The notes under the pieces: model-generated | Told to the model about the DNA's origin: nothing | The model's input: the letters and a program-made list of their open reading frames with translations, nothing else | Database searches by the model: none | Assembly: GCF_026342735.1 (NCBI RefSeq) | Contig: NZ_JAPEMM010000001.1 | Location: 3,410,001 to 3,474,000 of the forward strand | Direction: 5' to 3' | DNA: 64,000 nucleotides | From: Streptomyces sp. NBC_00193 | GTDB taxonomy: Bacteria; Actinomycetota; Actinomycetes; Streptomycetales; Streptomycetaceae | In this document: positions 29,199 to 36,056 of the stretch, one piece after another | Position numbering within the stretch: the stretch's first letter is position 1 | Layout of the letters: the number at the start of each line of letters is the position of its first letter | Position numbers and translations under genes: made by a program

Positions 29199-29276
29199 AT
29201 GCAGAACGACCAGTTCGAGATCGAGACCCTGGACACCGAGGGCACCGCGATCGTGGTTCAGTCGAAGTCCTGGTAG
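29199..29276 (+). CDS. RiPP precursor-like peptide, copy 1
   Basis: This 25-residue peptide starts MQNDQFEIETL, continues DTEGT and ends AIVVQSKSW. GGAGG lies 8 nt before the ATG and the stop is TAG. An acidic N-terminal part and a small C-terminal segment with two Ser and a terminal Trp fit a leader/core layout, but no variation between copies marks the boundary. It contains no Cys. With the YcaO gene downstream this is most simply a ribosomal precursor whose backbone amides, Thr or Ser are modified. The upstream spacer (CCAATCTGGAGGTAGCACC) differs from that of copies 2-5. Confidence 0.85.
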   Translation: MQNDQFEIETLDTEGTAIVVQSKSW

Positions 29277-29332
29277 TACCGGCCCGCATGGGTCGAAGTA
29301 TTCCTGAAGAAACTCAAACCGGAGGTAATGGC

Positions 29333-29410
29333 ATGCAGAACGACCAGTTCGAGATCGAGACCCTGGACACCGAGGGCACCGCGATCGTGGTTCAGTCGAA
29401 GTCCTGGTAG
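29333..29410 (+). CDS. RiPP precursor-like peptide, copy 2
   Basis: Identical to copy 1 in nucleotide and protein sequence. It has its own GGAGG 7 nt before the ATG and a TAG stop. An out-of-frame ATG 5 nt upstream is ignored because it does not read the peptide. Confidence 0.85.
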   Translation: MQNDQFEIETLDTEGTAIVVQSKSW

Positions 29411-29466
29411 TACCGGCCCGCATGGGTCGAAGTATTCCTGAAGAAACTCAAACCGGAGGTAATGGC

Positions 29467-29544
29467 ATGCAGAACGACCAGTTCGAGATCGAGACCCTGG
29501 ACACCGAGGGCACCGCGATCGTGGTTCAGTCGAAGTCCTGGTAG
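29467..29544 (+). CDS. RiPP precursor-like peptide, copy 3
   Basis: Identical to copies 1, 2 and 4 at nucleotide level, with the same GGAGG site and TAG stop. Confidence 0.85.
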   Translation: MQNDQFEIETLDTEGTAIVVQSKSW

Positions 29545-29600
29545 TACCGGCCCGCATGGGTCGAAGTATTCCTGAAGAAACTCAAACCGGAGGTAATGGC

Positions 29601-29678
29601 ATGCAGAACGACCAGTTCGAGATCGAGACCCTGGACACCGAGGGCACCGCGATCGTGGTTCAGTCGAAGTCCTGGTAG
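29601..29678 (+). CDS. RiPP precursor-like peptide, copy 4
   Basis: Identical to copies 1-3 at nucleotide level, with the same GGAGG site and TAG stop. Confidence 0.85.
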   Translation: MQNDQFEIETLDTEGTAIVVQSKSW

Positions 29679-29734
29679 TACCGGCCCGCATGGGTCGAAG
29701 TATTCCTGAAGAAACTCAAACCGGAGGTAATGGC

Positions 29735-29812
29735 ATGCAGAACGACCAGTTCGAGATCGAGACCCTGGACACCGAGGGCACCGCGATCGTCGTCCAGTCC
29801 AAGTCCTGGTAA
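29735..29812 (+). CDS. RiPP precursor-like peptide, copy 5
   Basis: It encodes the same 25 residues as copies 1-4 but differs by synonymous changes near the 3' end (GTCGTCCAGTCC in place of GTGGTTCAGTCG) and uses TAA. The protein is conserved while the DNA has drifted, which is evidence of selection on the peptide. This 3' end matches the decayed first copy, so these two outer copies may represent the ancestral sequence. Confidence 0.87.
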   Translation: MQNDQFEIETLDTEGTAIVVQSKSW

Positions 29813-29844
29813 CGATCCCGGCAAAAGCTAGCTGAATTCAAGGA

Positions 29845-29870
29845 AGGCGGCGGCGCCCGTGCCGCCGCCT
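29845..29870 (+). terminator. Hairpin between precursor array and YcaO gene (terminator/attenuator)
   Basis: AGGCGGCGGC, a 6-nt loop, then GCCGCCGCCT form a perfect 10-bp stem followed by ACCTGACTTTA. It would stop or reduce readthrough from the peptide genes, giving high precursor and low enzyme expression. This is a common arrangement in RiPP operons. Confidence 0.75.
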
Positions 29871-29907
29871 ACCTGACTTTATGTCCTGGCCATCCCAAGG
29901 GGGGAAC

Positions 29908-31773
29908 ATGACCGACACCGAATATCGCGGCCTTGGGCCGGCTATGGTGCGCAGTGGCCATGCCACACTCGCGCCTTGGGTCGTATCGATGCCGCAGGAA
30001 TCCGGGAAGCTCTATCTGGTGGGCCCGCGCATGGCATTGCTGGGGACCCGCGAGGGTGTCACCGGCGATGCGCTGGTGGCCGCCGGCCACCAGGACTTCA
30101 CCCTGGCAGCCCCCGACCCGCTCCTCGACCTCAGTCTCGGCCCGGCTAGGGGAAACGGCACTCCTGACCTGATTCTGCTCGACCTTGTCGGGCGACCGGA
30201 CGTCTGGCTGTTGCACGACGAACTCGCTCGACAGGGCATCGTGACCACTTCAGTCCTCCCCGACGCGCAGGAGCTCGGCGCGTCCGACAGGGCGCCGGTA
30301 CTCGTTCTCGCTGATCGTGAGCCCGTGGTCCCCTCGCCATGGATACGGGAACTGCTGCGCTCACGGTCGGTGCTGTGGGCCGGAGAGTGCTCCGACGGCA
30401 CACACATCGGTCCGCTGTTCACGGATGAGGCGCAACTCGACGACTACCTCGAGGCGACCAACATCTGGGCCTCCGACCGATTCCTGCGCGACCTGGGCAT
30501 GCGCGAGCGTCCGCTCCCCCTGCTCACCGGGGGGCTAGAAAGGCCCCGGGACCTGGCGCGGGCCGTTGCCGCCGTCCTGGGCGGCGGCCGTTCCGACGGG
30601 GCGGTGCTCGTTGACGGAACGCGAGAGGTGACCTTGTGGACCGGCCTCCGGACGCGGCCCCGGCCGCCCGAGGACCTGCTGGGTGAGCTGAACTGGGCGA
30701 AGGGCCTCGTCAAGGATCTCGTGACCGAGCCGCTGAGCGAGGACGTGGGGATTCAGGTGGTGACCTGCCGGACCCCGTGCGGGGTGGGCACCGCAGAGTT
30801 CGAGTCGAACAGCGGAAAGGGCGCCACCGTACGCAAGGCCACCGAGCGAGCCCTCGGTGAGACCGCGGAACGGTTCGCGTCGTGGCAGGCGAACGCCGCC
30901 CACGGACCGCGATGCCACCCGCGCCGGTACGGACTTGAGGATTTTCACGCCTTTGGCGAGTTGTATGAGGCTCACCGGCGCGAAGGCTCGCCCGACATCG
31001 AGTGGACCACGGCCGTGTCACTGGCATCCGGCGACGCCTACGACGTCCCTGCCTGTCTGGTCGCGTTCCCGTACCTGCCCAGCTCCGGCCATACCCGGCC
31101 GAGCAAGGGCGACACCTCGGGACTCGCTTCCTACCCCGGACGCGACCAAGCGGTACTGCGAGGCCTGCGCGAAGTGCTGGAAAGGGATTCTCTCTACCCG
31201 AACTTCATGCACCAGCGCCCGGGAACGCTGCTGCGGGCGGAGCCCGGCGATGTCGTCGACGACAAGCAGACGTTCTGCGTGGTGTATCCGGATGCGCCGG
31301 TCCCCCTGGTGCATGCCTTTGTTCTGGACGGCAGCAGGACGGACACGCCGATAGCGGCTCGGGGCACGGGAAGCGGCCTCACCTGGCAGGAGGCGCGCGA
31401 GCGGGCACTGGAGGAGGCCCGCCAGTTGCTGGCGCAGTCCCACCAGGGCCGTGAGCTCGCCCTCGCGGACGCGTTCGACGCATGGTGCCGTCCCGATGTG
31501 ACGTCCCAGCTGCTGGACTACCTCGGACACCTCCCGGAGGGCGATCCCACGGGACCGGAATCCGGCAGCGCCTCCGAGCAGCTGGCATCGCTCGTGGAGA
31601 CACTGGGCGCGGCCGGCCGGGATGTCCTGGTGGCCGAACTGCCCAACCCCGTCAGCGGCTGGACGGCCGTACGCGTCCTGGTTCCCGGGGCCACGACCAA
31701 CCAGTGGGCCTCCGCGAGCGCCGGAGGGCAAAGGCTGCGAGGAGCCGTCTGGACACACGGAGTCCCCGCGTGA
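29908..31773 (+). CDS. YcaO-domain protein with N-terminal extension (RiPP peptide-modifying enzyme)
   Basis: 621 residues. ATG 29908 is chosen over ATG 29881 because AAGGGGGGAAC directly precedes it. The C-terminal part from about residue 260 is a YcaO domain with its three ATP-binding motifs: GKGATVRKATERALGETAER (about 300-322, with Arg in place of the usual first Ser), QAVLRGLREVLERD (about 415-428) and ALEEARQLLAQ (about 500). There is no C-terminal PxPxP, which is typical of azoline-forming enzymes. The first 255 residues (YLVGPRMALL, PDLILLDL, LVLADREPVVPS, GPLFTDEAQL) faintly resemble the inactive E1-like scaffold that binds leader peptides in TOMM enzymes; that reading is tentative. 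YcaO enzymes phosphorylate amide oxygens to form azolines, thioamides or amidines. The stop overlaps the cupin start. Confidence 0.9.
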   Translation: MTDTEYRGLGPAMVRSGHATLAPWVVSMPQESGKLYLVGPRMALLGTREGVTGDALVAAGHQDFTLAAPDPLLDLSLGPARGNGTPDLILLDLVGRPDVWLLHDELARQGIVTTSVLPDAQELGASDRAPVLVLADREPVVPSPWIRELLRSRSVLWAGECSDGTHIGPLFTDEAQLDDYLEATNIWASDRFLRDLGMRERPLPLLTGGLERPRDLARAVAAVLGGGRSDGAVLVDGTREVTLWTGLRTRPRPPEDLLGELNWAKGLVKDLVTEPLSEDVGIQVVTCRTPCGVGTAEFESNSGKGATVRKATERALGETAERFASWQANAAHGPRCHPRRYGLEDFHAFGELYEAHRREGSPDIEWTTAVSLASGDAYDVPACLVAFPYLPSSGHTRPSKGDTSGLASYPGRDQAVLRGLREVLERDSLYPNFMHQRPGTLLRAEPGDVVDDKQTFCVVYPDAPVPLVHAFVLDGSRTDTPIAARGTGSGLTWQEARERALEEARQLLAQSHQGRELALADAFDAWCRPDVTSQLLDYLGHLPEGDPTGPESGSASEQLASLVETLGAAGRDVLVAELPNPVSGWTAVRVLVPGATTNQWASASAGGQRLRGAVWTHGVPA

Positions 31774-32231
31774 CCGACAGCGACCTCCAGATCGCCGGTG
31801 ACATCCTTGAGGTCCCGCATCTCCTGCGGCCTCCGCGGGAGCAGCCGGCCACCGTTGCCGAGTTCGCCGGGATGGCCCGCTCGATCGCCGCGGATCGCGA
31901 CCGGTGGGCGCACCTCGTCCGCTACGACGCCATCAGCCGTTGGCATCACCGGCTGAGCACCGGCCCCGGCCACGAGGTGTGGCTGCTGTCCTGGGTGCCC
32001 GGGCAGGGCAGCGGGCTGCACGACCACGGCCGCTCCTCCGGAGTGCTGACCATGCTGGAGGGCACGTTGACGGAGCGGACGCAAGGAGGGATACGCGTAC
32101 TGCGGCCGGGCGCGCAGCTGGTGTTCGCGCCCGGGTACGTGCACCGGGTCGTCAACGACGCACTGCAGCCGGCGGTGAGCCTGCACATCTACCACCCGGG
32201 CCTGACCACTTCGTGGCCGTGCTCGGCCTGA
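31770..32231 (+). CDS. Cysteine dioxygenase-like cupin
   Basis: This 153-residue protein is started by GTG 31770, overlapping the YcaO stop (GTGA), so it is translationally coupled. It contains LSWVPGQGSGLHDHGRSSGV, with the His-x-His metal ligands and the family's Ser/Gly-rich surroundings, LEGTL, and APGYVHRVVND with the third His. That is the three-His iron site of the type I cysteine/3-mercaptopropionate dioxygenase family; the protein is shorter than typical bacterial members. The precursor peptide has no Cys, so a peptide-bound or altered substrate is likely if the enzyme works in this pathway. It could also simply oxidise a free thiol. The last residues may have been altered by the adjacent deletion junction. 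Confidence 0.82.
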   Translation: MTDSDLQIAGDILEVPHLLRPPREQPATVAEFAGMARSIAADRDRWAHLVRYDAISRWHHRLSTGPGHEVWLLSWVPGQGSGLHDHGRSSGVLTMLEGTLTERTQGGIRVLRPGAQLVFAPGYVHRVVNDALQPAVSLHIYHPGLTTSWPCSA

Positions 32232-32350
32232 CCGCCATCACCTCGTCCCAGATCGACAGCCGCTTCAACCTGCTCACCGGAGTCCTGGCCGGCCTTTGCC
32301 CCGCCTGGCGCGCTGCCCGCATCGAGCCCGCCGAGGCGCTGCGGCGCTGA
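32222..32350 (+). pseudogene. Remnant of an FtsX/MacB-type ABC permease C-terminus
   Basis: In frame 2, about 42 codons read LGLTAITSSQIDSRFNLLTG and then GLCPAWRAARIEPAEALRR to a TGA. This is the characteristic C-terminal end of lipoprotein-export/efflux ABC permeases (PAWRAARxxPxEALR). There is no start or upstream part, so it is a truncation scar abutting the cupin gene and probably a deletion or insertion junction. Confidence 0.75.
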
Positions 32351-32381
32351 GGGGCGGCCCTACCGGGTCGGGCCTACCGCC

Positions 32382-33329
32382 TCAGGCGGCGCGCACCGGA
32401 TGCGTGGTCACTTCGGCGGTGAAGATGGGGCCGCCGTTCTGCCTCAGTTCGACCAGGGTGCCCCTGGTTCCCGCCGGGGTTCCCGGGGGTGTCGGGAGCG
32501 GCGTGGCGGTGACGAGGCACTGGGTGTCGAACTCGACGTAGCGGGTGAAGGTCGTCTTCATCGCCACCACCGTGGCCGGGCGCGGGGACAGGGCCAGGGC
32601 CGCCTGGCGGGCCGCCTCCAGGAGGAGCATCCCCGGGGCGTGGTCGACGGGGTGGTCGAAGAGTGCCGGGTGTGTGAGGTCGGACCGCAGGTGCCAGCGG
32701 CCCGGGGTGCCGGTGGAGGACAGGACCACGTCGGCGGCGCGCTCGCGGCCGACGAGGCCGGGCGGGATCGGGGCGCCCGGCGGCAGGGCGCGGGCGTGGG
32801 CCGCGGCCATGTCGGCGTACGGGCCGCGCAGGCGCTGGTAGACCGCGGGGGCCTGGTTGGAGAACCGGGTCCGTACGTGGGCTGCGGTGATGCCGCCCAG
32901 GGAGGCGCGGACGGACATGGTCATGCCCGCCAGTCGGGTGCCGCGGCGTACGACATCGGTGCAGGTGACGTCCAGTTCGGTGGTGGGCGGGGCGTCGTGG
33001 GCGCTGAGCGCCGAGGCGTCGAACTGGAAGTGCAGGTCTTCCCAGGCCTGCCGGAAGCCGAACGGCACGCCGTAGGCGGCGTGGCAGAGCATGGGGATCG
33101 CCTGGCGTACGCACTCGATCAGGAGCAGCGGGTCGCGGAAGCCGTACGCGCCGCCGTAGAAGCGGTGGTGGGCCGGCCATCGTGCGGAGATGCCGAACCG
33201 GTCGGCGCCCATGGGGTGCCAGCTGGTCAGGAGCCGTTCGCTCGCGTCGGCCTTGTGGACCTCGGCCGCTGACACCGGCCGGCTGTGAGGATGCGATTCG
33301 CGCCTTGTCGGCAGTGTGCTCGTGAGCAT
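32382..33329 (-). CDS. AfsA/ScbA-family gamma-butyrolactone synthase
   Basis: 315 residues from ATG 33329, preceded by GGGGGGACAGC; a longer frame reaches 33425 but lacks such a site. Two AfsA repeats are visible. The first has VHKADASERLLTSW and ARWPAHHRFYGG with DPLLLIECVRQA; the second has RSDLTHPALFDHPVDHAPGM with LLLEAARQAAL. AfsA enzymes join a beta-ketoacyl chain to dihydroxyacetone phosphate, the first step of A-factor-type signal synthesis. It is divergent from an ArpA/ScbR-type receptor gene, the classical synthase/receptor arrangement, so the signal probably controls nearby clusters. Confidence 0.95.
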   Translation of the reverse strand: MLTSTLPTRRESHPHSRPVSAAEVHKADASERLLTSWHPMGADRFGISARWPAHHRFYGGAYGFRDPLLLIECVRQAIPMLCHAAYGVPFGFRQAWEDLHFQFDASALSAHDAPPTTELDVTCTDVVRRGTRLAGMTMSVRASLGGITAAHVRTRFSNQAPAVYQRLRGPYADMAAAHARALPPGAPIPPGLVGRERAADVVLSSTGTPGRWHLRSDLTHPALFDHPVDHAPGMLLLEAARQAALALSPRPATVVAMKTTFTRYVEFDTQCLVTATPLPTPPGTPAGTRGTLVELRQNGGPIFTAEVTTHPVRAA

Positions 33330-33420
33330 GCTGTCCCCCCGGGACGTCGGAAACGAAGTCGATCCGGACAGGGGTGGCTCAGTGGATGTGGATCCGGTGG
33401 CCCCCGCCCGTTCCTCATTC

Positions 33421-33448
33421 AACATAACGAGTGTTCGCTTTTGTTTAA
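33421..33448. promoter_or_regulatory. ARE-like receptor binding site, proximal to the synthase gene
   Basis: AACATAACGAGTGTTCGCTT followed by TTGTTTAA in the AT-rich divergent intergenic region (33330-33610) resembles the autoregulatory elements bound by butyrolactone receptors (A/T-rich half-site, central CG, then GTTT-type half-site). Upstream of the divergent afsA-like gene it could control both genes. The rest of the 281-nt gap is G/T-rich and holds no ORF. Confidence 0.5.
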
Positions 33449-33569
33449 AGTCAAGACTTTGTAAAGTGGCAGGTCTGGGGGGTTTGGGGAGGGGTCGTGC
33501 CCTGGCGGGTGGGGGTGCTGGGGGATCCGGGTGGCGTTTGGGCTTGCCAGTGGACCGCTCCGACTCGTT

Positions 33570-33595
33570 AACATAAGAACCGTTCCGTTTCTTTT
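33570..33595. promoter_or_regulatory. ARE-like receptor binding site, proximal to the receptor gene
   Basis: AACATAAGAACCGTTCCGTT followed by TCTTTTT lies 16 nt upstream of the receptor start. Its A-rich/T-rich halves around ACCG-T matches the ARE pattern and would give autorepression of the receptor. Confidence 0.55.
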
Positions 33596-33610
33596 TGGAG
33601 GGGAGAGGGC

Positions 33611-34240
33611 GTGGCTGGTCCCAAGCAGGAGCGGGCGGTTCAGACGCGGGAGGCGATCCTGCGCGCGGCGGCCGAGACCTTCGACGAGCTCGGCTACGCC
33701 GGTGCCAGCGTCAACCTGATCCTGAAGCGGGCGGGGCTCACCACGGGCGCCCTGTACTTCCACTTCGACTCGAAAGAGGGTCTGGCGCGCGCGGTGATGA
33801 ACGCGCAACCCGAGACCATCGTCCCGAGGCTCCAGTCCGAAGGGCTCCAACGCCTGGTGGACATCACCCTGTTCTGGTCGCACCTGCTCCAGGTCGACCC
33901 GCTCCTGCGCGCCGGAGTCCGGCTGACGGGGGAGCAGGCCTCCTGGGGAGGCTCCGACGTGACGCCCTACCAGTCCTGGGCCGGGATCATGGCCGACTGC
34001 CTGCGTGAGGCGCAGGGCAGGGGAGAGCTGCAAGCGGGCGTGTCACCCGAGGAGTTGGGCGAGTTCGTCACCGAGGCGTGTACGGGCATGCAGATGTTCT
34101 CCAGCGTGGCCAGCGGCCGGAAGGACCTGAGCGACCGCACCCTCCGGATGTGGCGCCTGCTGCTGCCCGGCATCGCCGTACCGGCGGTCGTGTCCCGCAC
34201 CGAGGTCAGTCACGAACGGCTGAGCAACCTCATCGGCTGA
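33611..34240 (+). CDS. Gamma-butyrolactone receptor, TetR family (ArpA/ScbR type)
   Basis: 209 residues from GTG 33611 with GGAGGGGAGAGGGC upstream. The N-terminal helix-turn-helix reads REAILRAAAETFDELGYAGA, then VNLILKRAGLTTGALYFHF. The ligand domain contains HLLQVDPLLRAGVRLTGEQ, with the conserved Trp shortly after (QASWGG), and the family pattern VTEACTGMQMFS. This is the ArpA/ScbR group, which represses targets until a butyrolactone is bound. It is divergent from the AfsA-type synthase. The 3' end carries a 17-bp tandem duplication across the stop codon. Confidence 0.95.
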   Translation: MAGPKQERAVQTREAILRAAAETFDELGYAGASVNLILKRAGLTTGALYFHFDSKEGLARAVMNAQPETIVPRLQSEGLQRLVDITLFWSHLLQVDPLLRAGVRLTGEQASWGGSDVTPYQSWAGIMADCLREAQGRGELQAGVSPEELGEFVTEACTGMQMFSSVASGRKDLSDRTLRMWRLLLPGIAVPAVVSRTEVSHERLSNLIG

Positions 34241-34251
34241 GCAACCTCATC
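34218..34251 (+). repeat. 17-bp tandem duplication across the receptor stop codon
   Basis: GGCTGAGCAACCTCATC is repeated exactly twice. The first copy is coding (RLSNLIG) and the second contains the TGA stop and then non-coding DNA, a recent slippage event that leaves the protein intact. Confidence 0.85.
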
Positions 34252-34270
34252 GGCCATCCCCCGCTCGACC

Positions 34271-34352
34271 GCCGTACCGCCGTACAGCCGTACGGCCGAA
34301 TCGCCATGCCCCGGTACCGCCCTACCGCCCTACCGCCGTACCGCCGTACCGC
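34271..34352 (+). repeat. Degenerate 9-bp CCGTACCGC-type repeats
   Basis: The intergenic stretch before the HAD-like gene is made of about eight imperfect units such as GCCGTACCG, GCCGTACAG, GCCCTACCG. No ORF with a ribosome binding site uses it. It may be simple slippage or a set of protein-binding half sites. Confidence 0.6.
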
Positions 34353-34383
34353 CACTTCGTCCCGTCCTGTCCCTGGAGGACCC

Positions 34384-35115
34384 ATGCCCCACCGCCTCGG
34401 CCGACTTCGGCTCGCCGCCCTCAACATCGACGGTGTCCTGCTCAACGACACCTTCAGCCCCGTGATCCACGCCTTCGTCGTCGGCCGGGGAGGCGCCTAC
34501 ACCGCCGATACCGAGCGTGCCGTGTTCTCGCAGCCCCAGCACATAGCCGGCCGCAACATGGCCGCCGCCGTACCGCAGGCGCTCAGCGGGGAGGAGGCCC
34601 TCGCGGCCTACTTCGAGGAGCGCGAGGTCTACCTCGCCGAGCACCCGGTCGCCGTCCTGGACGGGGCGATCGACCTCGTGCGCAGGCTGAGGGCCCTCGG
34701 TCTGCAGACGGTCTGTTACGGAGGGCTGCCCGCGCCCCACTTCGACCGGTTCCTCGGGGAATGGGCGGAGCTCTTCGACGGCCCGCGCTACGTCTGCACC
34801 AATGACTTCCGTCCCGGCATCCACGAGATCACCACCGAGATCTTCGGGCTGGAGCACGGGGAGGCGCTCTTCGTCGACGACGTGGCCAAGGTGGCCGAGA
34901 CCGCCCGGGGCCTCGACGTTCCCTTCATCGGCCACCCGAGCAAGTTCGTGCACAGCTTCCAGCGGCAGCTGATGCACGAGGCCGGGGTACGGCACGTCGT
35001 GGACTCCCTGGAGGCGATCGACGAGCAGCTGATCCGCACCATCGACGCCGAGGCCCTCGGCGGCACGCTGTGGAGCAAGGTCCCGACCGGTACGGGCCTG
35101 CGAGCAACGGCATGA
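34384..35115 (+). CDS. HAD-superfamily protein lacking the nucleophilic Asp
   Basis: 243 residues from ATG 34384 with CTGGAGGACCC upstream. The fold is HAD-like: motif I region LRLAALNIDGVLLND near residue 10, a cap with AAYFEERE, RRLRALGLQTVCYGG, and motif IV in ALFVDDVAKVAETARG. Motif I should read DxDGT/V, but the first Asp (the phosphorylated nucleophile) is Asn here, so ordinary phosphatase chemistry is doubtful. Proteins of this type occur beside butyrolactone synthase/receptor pairs. It may be a binding protein or use different chemistry. It is coupled to the next gene by ATGA. Confidence 0.78.
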   Translation: MPHRLGRLRLAALNIDGVLLNDTFSPVIHAFVVGRGGAYTADTERAVFSQPQHIAGRNMAAAVPQALSGEEALAAYFEEREVYLAEHPVAVLDGAIDLVRRLRALGLQTVCYGGLPAPHFDRFLGEWAELFDGPRYVCTNDFRPGIHEITTEIFGLEHGEALFVDDVAKVAETARGLDVPFIGHPSKFVHSFQRQLMHEAGVRHVVDSLEAIDEQLIRTIDAEALGGTLWSKVPTGTGLRATA

Positions 35116-35897
35116 GCGACAGCAGCGCGGGCCACCCGCGTCCGATGTCCGGCCGGGTGGCCATGATCACCGGAGCGTCCAGCGGGATCGGTGCGGCGGC
35201 CGCCCAGGCGTTCGCCGACGAGGGTGCGGCCGTCGTCCTGGTCGCGCGGCGCGGCGAGCGGCTGCGCGAGCTGGCCCGGAAGATCGGCGGATCCGGCGGA
35301 CGCGCCCTCGCGGTCGAGGGCGACGTCGTCGACTCGGACCGGATGCGCGAAGCCGTCGAGGCGGCCGTGGAGACGTACGGGCGGCTCGACTACGCCTTCA
35401 ACAACGCCGGTTACGCCACGGCGGGCGCGCCGCTGCACGAGGTCGACGACGCCGTCTTCCGGCAGACGATGGACGTGAACGTGACGGGCGTGTGGAACTG
35501 CATGCGCCACCAGATACCCGTGATGCTGGGCCAGGGCACCGGGGGTTCCATCGTCAACACGGCCAGTGTCGCCGCCACCCGGGCCACGGGGGCCAGCGCC
35601 GCGTACGTGGCCGCCAAGCACGCCGTGCTCGGCATGACCCGGGCCGCCGCGGCCGACTACGGCGCCGCGAACATCCGGGTCAACGCCCTGATCGTGGGCG
35701 CCACGCGCACCGAGATGATGGAGGAGGTGCTGGGGCAACACGCCGAGCTGGAGCAGCGGTTCGCTGAAGCCTCCGTGCAGAAGCGCATGGCTTCGCCCTC
35801 CGAAGTCGCCGAGGCGGCGCTGTGGCTGTGCAGCGACCGGGCCTCCTTCGTGACCGGCGCCGCGATGCCGGTCGACGGCGGCGCCACCGCGATCTGA
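35112..35897 (+). CDS. Short-chain dehydrogenase/reductase
   Basis: 261 residues, classical SDR. It has TGASSGIG for NAD(P) near residue 20, NNAGYA, catalytic Ser in IVNTASVAA, YVAAK with Tyr and Lys, and a C-terminal FVTGAAMPVDGG. An Arg-Arg after the second strand (VARRGERL) suggests NADPH. It overlaps the HAD-like gene, so it belongs to the butyrolactone locus and could be the reductase that forms the hydroxyl or the butanolide ring of the signal (BprA or ScbB-like role). That role is inferred from position only. Confidence 0.88.
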   Translation: MSDSSAGHPRPMSGRVAMITGASSGIGAAAAQAFADEGAAVVLVARRGERLRELARKIGGSGGRALAVEGDVVDSDRMREAVEAAVETYGRLDYAFNNAGYATAGAPLHEVDDAVFRQTMDVNVTGVWNCMRHQIPVMLGQGTGGSIVNTASVAATRATGASAAYVAAKHAVLGMTRAAAADYGAANIRVNALIVGATRTEMMEEVLGQHAELEQRFAEASVQKRMASPSEVAEAALWLCSDRASFVTGAAMPVDGGATAI

Positions 35898-36056
35898 GCG
35901 GGCCTCCGTCCCCAGTCATCTCCGGTGCTCCCCGCTCCTCCGTGAAACCCGGCGCGACTTGTGCCAGTCGGCAACGACAGCCGACGCAGGCGCTGGTGTG
36001 CTGGCCGGCAGAGACGCCGTGACGGACGGTCGGCGCGGGAGCACGGAGGATCCACG

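Larger units (their letters stand above)
29199..29734 (+). repeat. Four perfect 134-bp tandem units carrying precursor genes
   Basis: Units 29199-29332, 29333-29466, 29467-29600 and 29601-29734 are identical base for base. Each has a 78-nt peptide gene followed by a 56-nt spacer that contains CTGAAGAAACTCAAACC and a GGAGG ribosome binding site for the next copy. A fifth peptide gene (29735) follows. Perfect identity of the non-coding spacers points to very recent amplification or ongoing homogenisation by recombination. Confidence 0.97.

Noticed and set aside
29199..29812. CRISPR array
   Set aside because: The units are 134 bp with identical 'spacers' and each encodes the same peptide with its own ribosome binding site.
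34078..34383. Earlier start for the HAD-like protein
   Set aside because: The extension runs through the receptor gene's end and the 9-bp repeats; ATG 34384 has GGAGGA at proper spacing.
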